Origin: an uncultured Eubacteriales bacterium
Lineage (GTDB): Bacteria > Bacillota > Clostridia > Oscillospirales > Oscillospiraceae
Direction: 5' to 3'
Length of the DNA stretch: 16,192 bases
Assembly: GCA_900551495.1 (NCBI GenBank)
Contig: URWG01000025.1
Span: forward strand, 1-16,192
Both the position numbers and the translations under genes were made by a program. Below are positions 7,039 to 13,258 of the stretch, in pieces. The notes beneath the pieces were generated by a model that was given only the letters and a program-made list of their open reading frames with translations, made no database searches and was not told the origin of the DNA. The first letter of the stretch is position 1. The number at the start of each line of letters is the position of its first letter.

Positions 7039-8103
7039 TTATAAAACAATCAGATTTTTCGGGCTTTTGGTAATAACGGTGCAGCCGTTTTCCTCAAAAA
7101 TCACCACATCCTCGATCCGGACGCCGAATTTCCCGGGGATATAGATGCCCGGCTCGGCGGAAGCTACGGCATGAAGCGGCATCGGATCCTCATTGCGGGT
7201 GTTGCAGTTGGGGTTCTCGTGGATTTCCAGTCCGAGGCTGTGACCGTAGCTGTGGGAGAAGTACGGACCGTAGCCCGCGTCGGCAATGACCTTCCGCGCC
7301 GCGCCGTCCACAGCCTTGCCGCTGACACCCGCCTTGGAAGCTGCGATACCCGCAAGCTGCGCCTCGAGGACAGTCTGATATACCTTCTTCATCTCGTCCG
7401 TGGCGTAGCCCAGCGCGACGGTGCGGGTCATATCCGAGCAGTAGCCCTGATACAGCACGCCGAAGTCCATCGTGATGAAGTCGCCCTTTCGGAGCTTCCG
7501 ATCGCCGGGAACGCCGTGGGGCATACTGGTATTCGGTCCGGACACGACAATCGGGTCAAAGGACAGACCCTCGCCGCCGTTTTTATACAGGCAATAGATC
7601 AGCTCCGCCGCCAGCTCTTTTTCCGTCATGCCCTCGCGGATGCGGGTGCAGACCTCGGCAAAGGCGCGGTCGGTAATCTCCTGTGCCTTCTTCATCCGCT
7701 CCAGCTCCCACGCCTCCTTGGAATAGCGGAAGGGGTTGATGCGCTCCTGCATCGGAACAAAGCGGACGTTTAGCAGCTTCTCAAAGCTGTTCAGCTCGGC
7801 AACCGTCAGATAGTTTTCTTCAAAGCCGAGCGTTTTGATCGCGAAGTCAGCCACCGCCTCGTTCAGCGCGTCACGCAGAGAGTGACCCATGCCGATCTCG
7901 ACGACCTCAAAATCCTTGATGTTATTCGTCGCCGACTCGATATAGCGGCTGTCGGTATAGTAGCGCGCGCCCTTCTCGGAGACGATCGCGTAGCCCTCGG
8001 CAATGTCGAATTCCGCCGCGTACATCCGACTGTAGCGCGAGGTCAGAAACAGCGCTTCCCCGTCGCCCTGCAGGACGGAACGGTATTTTTCAAGATTTTT
8101 CAT
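7039..8103 (-). CDS. M24-family Xaa-Pro peptidase (aminopeptidase P / prolidase-like)
   Basis: Cytoplasmic metallopeptidase of 354 residues removing residues N-terminal to proline or splitting Xaa-Pro dipeptides. The creatinase-like N-terminal domain spans about 1-125 and the pita-bread catalytic domain about 130-354. All five dinuclear metal ligands are visible: Asp213 (TMDFG), Asp224 (CSDMTRT), His288 (GHSLGLEIHE), Glu317 (SAEPGIY) and Glu331 (GVRIEDV). Supporting histidines are found in MPHGVPG (His196) and FSHSYGH (His284). It starts with an ATG that overlaps the stop of the YqeG gene by four bases (ATGA), so the two are coupled. It lies directly before efp. A pairing of an X-Pro peptidase with EF-P recurs in Firmicutes and both concern proline-containing peptides. 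Whether it is an aminopeptidase P or a dipeptidase is not decided by sequence. Confidence 0.94.
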   Translation of the reverse strand: MKNLEKYRSVLQGDGEALFLTSRYSRMYAAEFDIAEGYAIVSEKGARYYTDSRYIESATNNIKDFEVVEIGMGHSLRDALNEAVADFAIKTLGFEENYLTVAELNSFEKLLNVRFVPMQERINPFRYSKEAWELERMKKAQEITDRAFAEVCTRIREGMTEKELAAELIYCLYKNGGEGLSFDPIVVSGPNTSMPHGVPGDRKLRKGDFITMDFGVLYQGYCSDMTRTVALGYATDEMKKVYQTVLEAQLAGIAASKAGVSGKAVDGAARKVIADAGYGPYFSHSYGHSLGLEIHENPNCNTRNEDPMPLHAVASAEPGIYIPGKFGVRIEDVVIFEENGCTVITKSPKNLIVL

Positions 8104-8600
8104 GCTTCAACTCTCCTTTTTCTTGCCATCCACAGGCAGGGCAGCTCCAAAATATGGCGCAGCTTGAGCCAAATGGTGTGATTATGTATGGAACGCACCT
8201 GAAGCGAGGTGATTCCCGCAAGATTTGCGCCCAAAACATCCGTATAGGTCTGATCGCCGACCAGCGCCGTTTCAGCCTTTTGCGCGGAAAAGCGCTGCAT
8301 TGCCGTTCGGATACCGCGCGTCCGCGGCTTTACCGCACGCAGCACGCACGGCACGCCGTACCGCTCGGAAAAGGTCGGCACGCGCTGACGGCGGCTGTTG
8401 GAAACAATGCACAGCCGAACCCCCGCCGCCTGCATCCGTTTCAGCCAGTCCAGCAGCTCCGGCGTCGGCTCGTCGGTCGTATAGGGCAGCATGGTATTAT
8501 CAAAATCCAGCAGCAGTAACGTGATCCCGCGCTCACGCAGGAACTCCGGCTGCAGGTCCGTCAACTGCGGAAACCAGTAGGTTGGTAAAAATGACAGCAT
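8100..8600 (-). CDS. yqeG: YqeG-family HAD IIIA-type phosphatase
   Basis: Compact HAD phosphatase of 166 residues without a large cap domain, as in the YqeG family. Motif 1 is LLDFDNTM with Asp32 and Asp34, motif 2 Ser67 in IVSNS, motif 3 Lys91 in AVKPRTRG, and motif 4 Asp116/Asp121 in VGDQTYTDVLGAN. The N-terminus PTYWFPQLTDL and the C-terminal NHTIWLKLRHILE are also family-typical. The ATG follows AGGTGA. A strong divergent-type promoter lies upstream at 8650-8678. It overlaps the peptidase gene by four bases, making a two-gene operon. In other Firmicutes yqeG precedes the ribosome-assembly GTPase yqeH; that partner is not here. The substrate is not known. Confidence 0.92.
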   Translation of the reverse strand: MLSFLPTYWFPQLTDLQPEFLRERGITLLLLDFDNTMLPYTTDEPTPELLDWLKRMQAAGVRLCIVSNSRRQRVPTFSERYGVPCVLRAVKPRTRGIRTAMQRFSAQKAETALVGDQTYTDVLGANLAGITSLQVRSIHNHTIWLKLRHILELPCLWMARKRRVEA

Positions 8601-8628
8601 ATTTCACCTGACAGAAGAATAGAATCAT

Positions 8629-8657
8629 TTGGCAGATTATTCCGCGAACATTATATC
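8629..8657 (+). promoter_or_regulatory. Possible promoter of the plus-strand unknown gene
   Basis: TTGGCA (8629-8634) is followed after 17 bases by TATATC (8652-8657). The -10 is imperfect. Transcription would start near 8664, only a couple of bases before the GGAGG, so the leader would be very short. It overlaps the divergent yqeG -10 at 8650-8655. Confidence 0.45.
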
Positions 8658-8678
8658 ACCGAAAAGGAGGTTTGTCTA
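8650..8678 (-). promoter_or_regulatory. Sigma-A-type promoter of the yqeG-peptidase operon
   Basis: On the minus strand TAGACA (8673-8678) is separated by 17 bases from a perfect TATAAT (8650-8655), with TGA before it forming an extended -10. The predicted start near 8643 gives a leader of about 43 bases. The -35 lies between the ribosome-binding site and start codon of the divergent gene at 8679. Confidence 0.82.
8666..8670 (+). promoter_or_regulatory. Ribosome-binding site that fixes a TTG start
   Basis: A full GGAGG within AAAAGGAGG lies eight bases before the TTG at 8679. No ATG or GTG is placed suitably in this frame nearby, so this site is the main support for the TTG start. Confidence 0.75.
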
Positions 8679-9350
8679 TTGGCAATCCCCTTGTATTTTG
8701 CGGCAAATTGGAAACAATTTGTGTACAAGCCGAATACCGCCTGGGCGCAGGTCAGCTACGGGCTGCGGCGGGACGGGACGCTTCGCCTTCCCGAGCGGCA
8801 GATACCCGACGCGCTCTGCGTGATCGACGACAGCGAAATTCCGTCGGCGCCCCTCACATCGGTACAAGTCGAGACGCTGCTCGGCTTTTGCGGCAGGGGC
8901 TGCTTTTTGGATTTTGAGCGGACACCGCTCCCCTTTCACCGTGCGCTGCTTGACGCGCTCGGCGGGGTATCGCCGCTGCTCGTTCCGCCGCGATTTTTAC
9001 CCGACGCGCCCGATGCGCTGCCGGTCGTCTCCTGCCCGCGCCCCTGTAACTGCTGGAATGGGTTCTGCGAAAGGCTCGGGCAGCGCTATCCGCACGGCTG
9101 GGCGCTGGAGCTGACCCCGTGGCAATGGGACGGCTGCGACGGCTTGACGGGCAAGGCACAGTACCTCGTCCGAGGTGCACTTTGCCGCTGTCGTCGGGAC
9201 GGGAACGGGCTTCACTACTATGACGACGGGGAGACGCTGGCGGAAAAGCTCTCCGTTGCGGAGCGCTGCGGCTGCCGCTGTGCGATCGGGCTTTACGATG
9301 AGCTGGCAGGACTTATTTCAGCCGCTCCAGGCGGTCGGTCTCCGCGATAA
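8679..9350 (+). CDS. Cysteine-rich protein of unknown function (TTG start)
   Basis: I do not recognise this 223-residue protein. It reads MAIPLYFAANWKQF at the N-terminus, has no signal peptide or membrane segment, and contains 13 cysteines grouped as FCGRGC, SCPRPCNCW, LCRCRR and RCGCRC. Patterns such as GCFLDFERTPL, HGWALELTPWQW and CAIGLYDELAG alternate hydrophobic strands with helices in a way that could suit an alpha/beta barrel, but no active site can be named. Support for expression is the complete GGAGG eight bases before TTG and a possible overlapping promoter. It is the only plus-strand gene in the middle of a minus-strand region. Its last 38 bases overlap the end of ktrA, and no terminator is seen between the two convergent genes. 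Confidence 0.7.
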   Translation: MAIPLYFAANWKQFVYKPNTAWAQVSYGLRRDGTLRLPERQIPDALCVIDDSEIPSAPLTSVQVETLLGFCGRGCFLDFERTPLPFHRALLDALGGVSPLLVPPRFLPDAPDALPVVSCPRPCNCWNGFCERLGQRYPHGWALELTPWQWDGCDGLTGKAQYLVRGALCRCRRDGNGLHYYDDGETLAEKLSVAERCGCRCAIGLYDELAGLISAAPGGRSPR

Positions 9351-9957
9351 CGATGAGCGTCTGCTCCTTTTGCAGGGGCGCATTGGGGTCGATTGCCGTC
9401 GAAACGGCATTCCCGTGGCGCAGCGCGACGACGTTCATGGCATAGCGCTTGCGCAGATTCAGCTCGGCAAGGCTCTTACCTGCCCATTCGCCACGGACCT
9501 CCATCTCGACAAGCGACACCTTGCCCGACAGCTCCATCATGTCGATAAAGCCCGCCGTGAGCAGATTTCGGGCAAGGCGGATGCCGGAATCGTTCTCCGG
9601 AAACACAACGCGGTCCGCACCGACCTTCCGCAGGATTTGACGATGCAGCTCATTGGAACATTTTGCAATCACCGTCGGCACGCCAAGCTCCTTGCAGAGC
9701 ATCGTTGCCATGACGCTCGCCTCAAAGCTGTTCGCCATAGCAATGATAACCGTATCAACATTTGCAATACCGAGCTGCTCCGCCACCTTGCGGTCTGTGA
9801 TGTCCGCACACTTGCAGACCGTCAGCGACGAGGCGGCCTCCTCCACGGCGGCAGGATCAATGTCAATGGCAACGACCTCCGCACCGCGTGCCTCCAGCTC
9901 GGAGGCGACCGCCATGCCGTAGCGCCCCAGCCCGAAAACGGCATAGGTTTTCTTCAT
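9313..9957 (-). CDS. ktrA: KtrA/TrkA-type potassium uptake regulatory subunit
   Basis: Cytoplasmic RCK protein of 214 residues that forms a ring under the KtrB membrane subunit and gates potassium uptake in response to bound nucleotide. The RCK_N Rossmann domain (about 1-125) has the nucleotide-binding loop GLGRYG (9-14) and acidic Asp32/Asp34 at the end of the second strand, as expected for NAD(H)/ATP-type ligands. Hinge and RCK_C (about 140-214) end with IVIAETDRLERLK. AAGGAG precedes the ATG, which lies 14 bases after the ktrB stop, so the two form the operon ktrB-ktrA. The 3' end overlaps a convergent gene by 38 bases. Length and domain order match KtrA/KtrC rather than the double-RCK TrkA of proteobacteria. 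Confidence 0.95.
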   Translation of the reverse strand: MKKTYAVFGLGRYGMAVASELEARGAEVVAIDIDPAAVEEAASSLTVCKCADITDRKVAEQLGIANVDTVIIAMANSFEASVMATMLCKELGVPTVIAKCSNELHRQILRKVGADRVVFPENDSGIRLARNLLTAGFIDMMELSGKVSLVEMEVRGEWAGKSLAELNLRKRYAMNVVALRHGNAVSTAIDPNAPLQKEQTLIVIAETDRLERLK

Positions 9958-9971
9958 ATTACTCCGCTCCT

Positions 9972-11336
9972 TTATCCGACGCTGAGATCCTCCGTCGGAT
10001 TTTTTATGATATTGGTGTTCTTCCCCCGCCCGTTCAGGGCAAAGCCAAGCGAAATCGGTCCGACACGTCCGAAATACATCGTCGCGGTGATGATGAGCTT
10101 TCCCGCCGCGCTCAGCGTCGGAGTCAGGTTGCGGCTCAAGCCGACCGTCGCCGTTGCACTGATCGTCTCAAACAGCAGATCGAGCGCAGGTGCGTCCGTG
10201 ACCGCCGCAAGCGCAACGGTGGACAACAGCGCAATGGCAAACGAGGTCACGGAAACGGCAACCGCCTTGCGGATCGCCTGCTCGGACAGACGGCGGTGAA
10301 AGAGATTTACGTCGTCGCGTCCCTTAATCAGAGAAACCGCCGTCGCAGCCAAAATCGCCGCCGTTACCGTCTTGATGCCGCCTGCCGTACCGGAGGGCGA
10401 GCCGCCGATGAACATCAGCAGCAGCGAGACGAGCGCCGCGCCGTTGGTCAGCGATTGCTGCGGAACGGTCGCAAAGCCGGCGGTCCTTGTCGTAACGGAC
10501 TGGAAAAGCGCCGCCTGAAGCTTCTGCGGCAGGGTCATTCCGCCGAGGGTCAGCGGATTGTTGAATTCGAATGCCAAAATCAGCGCCGCGCCGCCGAAGA
10601 TCAGCAGCAGCGTCATATAGATTGCAAGCTTGCTTTGCAGCGTCAGGTGCTTCCAAAAATGCCGCCTTGTGCACCGCTTCTTCTGCCCGAGGACACGGAG
10701 CACGTCCCACCAAACGATATAGCCGATACCGCCGAGGACGATCAGGCAGCAGGTCACGATGTTGACCACGGGGTCAAGCGCATAGGCACAGAGGCTGTTA
10801 TCGGCAAGAATGTCGATACCCGCGTTGCAGAATGCGGAGACGGAGTTAAAGACCGAAATCCAAATCCCCCGCGTGCCGAGCTGCGGCACAAAGACCGCCA
10901 TGTATGCCAGCGCGCCCACTCCCTCGACCGCAAACGTGCCGAACAGGACCTTCCTGACAAAGCGGACCAAGCCGGAGAGCGTGTTCAGATTGAACGCGTC
11001 CTGAATGAGCAGGCGCGTTGAAATACCGATCCGACGATGCAGGAGCATCATCATAGACGACAGGATCGTCACGACGCCCAAGCCGCCGATCTGAATGAGC
11101 AGGAGGATGACGACCTGTCCGAAGGTACTCCACGTGCTGAACGTCGGGACCGTCACAAGCCCCGTAACACAGGTCGCCGTCGTCGCGGTAAACAAAGCGT
11201 CGATATACGGGACGGAATTGCCGTCCGCTGCGCTGATCGGAAGCACGAGCAAAACGCTGCCCGCAAGAATTACCGTAAGAAAGCCCAACAATATAAATTG
11301 AGATGTCGTCAAGCGAAGTGCCGCCGCTTTTTTCAC
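9972..11336 (-). CDS. ktrB: KtrB/TrkH-family potassium uptake membrane subunit
   Basis: Integral membrane ion channel-like transporter of 454 residues with four M1-P-M2 repeats. The four pore loops are visible: CVTGL (about 56-60), CNAGI (170-174), TRTAGF (283-288) and TVGLS (397-401). The gating-loop region GGSPSGTAGGIKT (about 311-323) follows repeat 3. Each filter keeps the conserved glycine. The start is a GTG at 11334-11336, preceded six or so bases upstream by GGGAGGGG. An in-frame ATG at 11388-11390 is rejected because it lies upstream of the predicted transcription start. The promoter is at 11366-11394. Together with KtrA just downstream it makes a complete Ktr-type system, with K+ import probably driven with Na+ or membrane potential. 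The small number of residues around the filters fits KtrB better than TrkH. Confidence 0.95.
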   Translation of the reverse strand: MKKAAALRLTTSQFILLGFLTVILAGSVLLVLPISAADGNSVPYIDALFTATTATCVTGLVTVPTFSTWSTFGQVVILLLIQIGGLGVVTILSSMMMLLHRRIGISTRLLIQDAFNLNTLSGLVRFVRKVLFGTFAVEGVGALAYMAVFVPQLGTRGIWISVFNSVSAFCNAGIDILADNSLCAYALDPVVNIVTCCLIVLGGIGYIVWWDVLRVLGQKKRCTRRHFWKHLTLQSKLAIYMTLLLIFGGAALILAFEFNNPLTLGGMTLPQKLQAALFQSVTTRTAGFATVPQQSLTNGAALVSLLLMFIGGSPSGTAGGIKTVTAAILAATAVSLIKGRDDVNLFHRRLSEQAIRKAVAVSVTSFAIALLSTVALAAVTDAPALDLLFETISATATVGLSRNLTPTLSAAGKLIITATMYFGRVGPISLGFALNGRGKNTNIIKNPTEDLSVG

Positions 11337-11365
11337 AGGTATCCCCTCCCTCGGCAAGCGCCCAT

Positions 11366-11394
11366 AGTATACCACAGCGCCGCACCGCACGCAA
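11366..11394 (-). promoter_or_regulatory. Sigma-A-type promoter of ktrB-ktrA
   Basis: On the minus strand TTGCGT (11389-11394) lies 17 bases before TATACT (11366-11371), with TGG giving an extended -10. The predicted start near 11359 leaves a leader of about 22 bases before the GTG start of ktrB. No c-di-AMP riboswitch (ydaO/kimA type) fits in so short a leader. Confidence 0.78.
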
Positions 11395-11404
11395 GCGGAA
11401 AAAC

Positions 11405-11435
11405 AAAAAACGCCCGCACCGTGCGGACGTTTTTT
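11405..11435 (-). terminator. Rho-independent terminator of xerD
   Basis: A nine-base stem, CGCCCGCAC (11411-11419) with GTGCGGACG (11421-11429) and one mismatch, sits between an A run (11405-11410) and a T run (11430-11435). It starts ten bases after the xerD stop. The flanking runs make it able to act in both directions. Confidence 0.87.
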
Positions 11436-11444
11436 ATGTATCTG

Positions 11445-12326
11445 TTACGCTCTGGGATGGTATTTGTTGTAGACCGTTTTGAGGTTCTGCTTTACCACCT
11501 GTGTATAAATCTGCGTGGAGGAAATATCGCTGTGACCGAGCATTTCCTGAAGCGAATGGAGGTCGGCACCGTTTTCCAGCAGATGCGCCGCGAAGCTATG
11601 GCGCAGCGTGTGCGGGGTAATGTCCTTGCTGATCTGTGCCGTCTCCTGATAGTGCTTGATAATCTTCCAAAAGCCCTGACGGGTCATGCGTTCGCCGCTG
11701 ACGTTGACAAACAGCGCCGTCTCCTCGACAGATGCCGCCATCTTCGGGCGAATTTCGGTCAGGTAGACGGAGAGCGCCTTCACCGCAGCGGGATAGAGCG
11801 GGATAATGCGGAACTTCCCGTTGCCCTCGCACTTGATAAAGGAACCGGCAAGGCTGACGTCGGCAACGTCCAGCGCGATCATCTCGCTGACGCGCATACC
11901 GGTCGCATACAGCGTTTCCAGCATTGCCTTATCGCGGAAGCCCTTGAGGTCAACGCATTTCGGCTGTTCGAGCAGCAGCTCGACCTCTCGACCGGTCAGA
12001 ATCTGCGGCAGCTTCTTCTCCGCCTTCTGGGTGGGGATCTCATGGACGGGATTTTCCGACACGATGCCCTCGGACAGGCAGTAGGCATAGAAGCTCTTGA
12101 GCGAGGCGACGCAGCGGGCGACGGTCGCGGCAGACTTACCGCTGTTGGTCAGGTGCTGCGTATAGCGGCAGATGCCCTCACGGTCGCACTGCTCCACGGA
12201 CTGCTCCTCGTGCTCCTGCATATAGGTGTGAAACTGCCGAAGGTCGCGCATATAGGACGAAACGGTGTTGGTGGAGGCGTGCTTAATATTCAATAAGTAG
12301 TTTTCATAGGCTGAAATCGAATTCAT
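11445..12326 (-). CDS. xerD: Tyrosine recombinase XerD
   Basis: Chromosome-dimer-resolution recombinase of 293 residues. The N-terminal SAM-like domain (about 1-95) starts with SAYENYLLNIKHAS and the catalytic domain follows. Counting from the ATG at 12326, the active-site set is Arg145 (GMRVSEM), Lys171 (GNGKFR), His239 and Arg242 (PHTLRH), His265 (LGHSD) and Tyr274 (IYTQV). A GTG immediately before (12327-12329) is an equally possible start and has slightly better spacing to the AAAGGTGG site (7 versus 10 bases). The C-terminal VYNKYHPRA tail is typical of XerD. Upstream on the same strand is a membrane protein, echoing the spoIIM-xerD order of other clostridia, and a terminator follows. 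The leader contains three inverted repeats. It differs strongly from the recombinase at 1-946, so the two could be the XerC/XerD pair. Confidence 0.93.
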   Translation of the reverse strand: MNSISAYENYLLNIKHASTNTVSSYMRDLRQFHTYMQEHEEQSVEQCDREGICRYTQHLTNSGKSAATVARCVASLKSFYAYCLSEGIVSENPVHEIPTQKAEKKLPQILTGREVELLLEQPKCVDLKGFRDKAMLETLYATGMRVSEMIALDVADVSLAGSFIKCEGNGKFRIIPLYPAAVKALSVYLTEIRPKMAASVEETALFVNVSGERMTRQGFWKIIKHYQETAQISKDITPHTLRHSFAAHLLENGADLHSLQEMLGHSDISSTQIYTQVVKQNLKTVYNKYHPRA

Positions 12327-12353
12327 CACGCGTTCACCACCTTTCGTAATACT

Positions 12354-12423
12354 GATTCTTGATTAAAATATTTCATCAAGAATCCCATGTGCTGCGCACA
12401 CTAAAAAGCTTTTCAAGCTTTTT
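12354..12423 (-). repeat. Three consecutive inverted repeats in the xerD leader
   Basis: Between the upstream membrane-protein stop and xerD there are three hairpins. First, GATTCTTGAT (12354-12363) with ATCAAGAATC (12375-12384), loop 11. Second, TGTGC/GCACA (12388-12400), loop 3. Third, AAAAAGCTT (12403-12411) with AAGCTTTTT (12415-12423), loop 3. On the minus strand the last one ends in five T and could be a weak terminator for the upstream gene. The first lies within 15 bases of the xerD ribosome-binding site. Confidence 0.7.
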
Positions 12424-12442
12424 AACAGATTATAGTATAAAA

Positions 12443-12913
12443 TCACCGCGACAGCAGCGGCTGAAGCAAGATCGGACTGAGAAAATACTGCGCGGCAAGC
12501 AAGAGCAGCGCAAGAAGAATGTACAGCAACACGCGGCATCTGCGGCAGAGATCAAAGGCTATCCAGCACAGCAGACAGCAGCGCGGCAAAAAGCAGAAGC
12601 AGCAGGCAACAGCGGCGGCACCTCCGAAGTCGGCAGAGAACAGCGCCGTACAGCCCGCATAGGACAAGCCGAGCAAAAACAGCACGGCACAGAAGCCGAC
12701 ACGCGTCAATGCGGCGATCAAAATTCCCGCCGCCAACACCAGCGCGGTACGCACCACGGCGCGGAGAGAAAAGAGCTGCTGTCCATAAGCGACTGCGTCG
12801 GCAGAATCGACAACGACCGTCGAAAATGCACAGCCGAGCAGCAGGCAAAGGCAGGCAATAATGAAGTAACCGTGATTACGGAAAGCGGAGCCTGCAATTT
12901 TTGACGCCCTCAT
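12443..12913 (-). CDS. Cysteine-rich polytopic membrane protein, possibly SpoIIM-like
   Basis: Hydrophobic protein of 156 residues with about five membrane segments (roughly 15-36, 52-70, 73-92, 97-118 and 128-150) and 13 cysteines. Eight of these fall in one stretch (ACCFCFLPRCCLLCW and DLCRRC, about 103-127). Size, hydrophobicity pattern and position just upstream of xerD recall SpoIIM, the membrane protein of the engulfment DMP complex, but similarity is weak and this stays a suggestion. The start at 12913 is preferred over a TTG at 12976; a GGAG about ten bases before the ATG is a modest ribosome-binding site. A strong promoter at 13027-13055 implies a leader of about 107 bases, in which a short frame beginning MLDFLKKIAQF (13007) can be read. 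The weak third hairpin at 12403-12423 may end its transcript. Confidence 0.68.
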   Translation of the reverse strand: MRASKIAGSAFRNHGYFIIACLCLLLGCAFSTVVVDSADAVAYGQQLFSLRAVVRTALVLAAGILIAALTRVGFCAVLFLLGLSYAGCTALFSADFGGAAAVACCFCFLPRCCLLCWIAFDLCRRCRVLLYILLALLLLAAQYFLSPILLQPLLSR

Positions 12914-13026
12914 GACGGAATCGGCTCCGTTTTGTGGAAAACAATATCTTGTGTTTCGCAATGATGTAAACCACAAATTGTGCGATTTTTTTCAAAAAAT
13001 CCAACATTTTCTTTCCGACGATACAT

Positions 13027-13055
13027 ACTATACCGCAAAAATCCTTGAATTTCAA
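13027..13055 (-). promoter_or_regulatory. Sigma-A-type promoter of the membrane-protein gene
   Basis: On the minus strand TTGAAA (13050-13055) is followed after 17 bases by TATAGT (13027-13032). The predicted start is near 13020. It reads toward the membrane-protein gene at 12913 and possibly xerD beyond. Confidence 0.8.
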
Positions 13056-13258
13056 CACTTTTTCGCGATTTTGTTAAAATTTGTTGATTATGCACATATA
13101 TTATGTTAACTGCGTTATGTAAACCGCGTAACCGAGTTTGACATCCTTGTAACCAATTTGAAACGCGTTTACCATATCTACGCGATGTGTCCGCTCGGCG
13201 CACTAAATATTGTGGTTTCCGCATTTTGCAAGTTTTCCTGCAATTATCCATTTTCGAT
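13056..13258. other. AT-rich non-coding region with short repeats
   Basis: Together with the leader at 12914-13055 this is the longest gene-free stretch of the window (about 345 bases). It is clearly richer in A and T than the genes around it. It holds a 14-bp tandem repeat (13101-13128), a perfect 10-bp palindrome AAACGCGTTT (13161-13170), and several GTAACC or GTAAACC motifs (near 12965, 13119, 13128 and 13149). A frame open across it on the minus strand spans the promoter and has no family features, so no gene is called. Confidence 0.6.
13101..13128. repeat. 14-bp imperfect tandem repeat
   Basis: TTATGTTAACTGCG (13101-13114) is followed directly by TTATGTAAACCGCG (13115-13128), identical at 12 of 14 positions. 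Each unit begins with a sequence close to the XerD-binding arm of bacterial dif sites (TTATGTTAAAT or TTATGTAAACT). No matching XerC arm is found at the right distance for either. Confidence 0.75.

Noticed and set aside
5474..7144. Very long plus-strand open frame (556 codons) across several genes
   Set aside because: It runs antisense to the response-regulator start, the small membrane gene, the zinc-ribbon gene and efp. Its Val/Leu-rich middle is the antisense of acidic Asp/Glu codons, and it has no domain or ribosome-binding site.
11337..11365. Riboswitch in the ktrB leader (c-di-AMP type is known for potassium transporters)
   Set aside because: The predicted leader is only about 22 bases, far too short.
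11388..11390. ATG as the start of ktrB
   Set aside because: It overlaps the -35 region of the predicted promoter and lies upstream of the transcript start; GTG at 11336 has a strong ribosome-binding site.
9888..12296. Long plus-strand open frames opposite ktrB and xerD
   Set aside because: They are Arg/Gln-rich shadows of well supported minus-strand genes in GC-rich DNA, without ribosome-binding sites.
13084..13111. Complete dif site
   Set aside because: The right half (13101-13111) matches a XerD arm, but the sequence at the XerC arm position (13084-13094) does not resemble known XerC arms. Chromosomal dif also normally lies near the terminus, which cannot be judged here.
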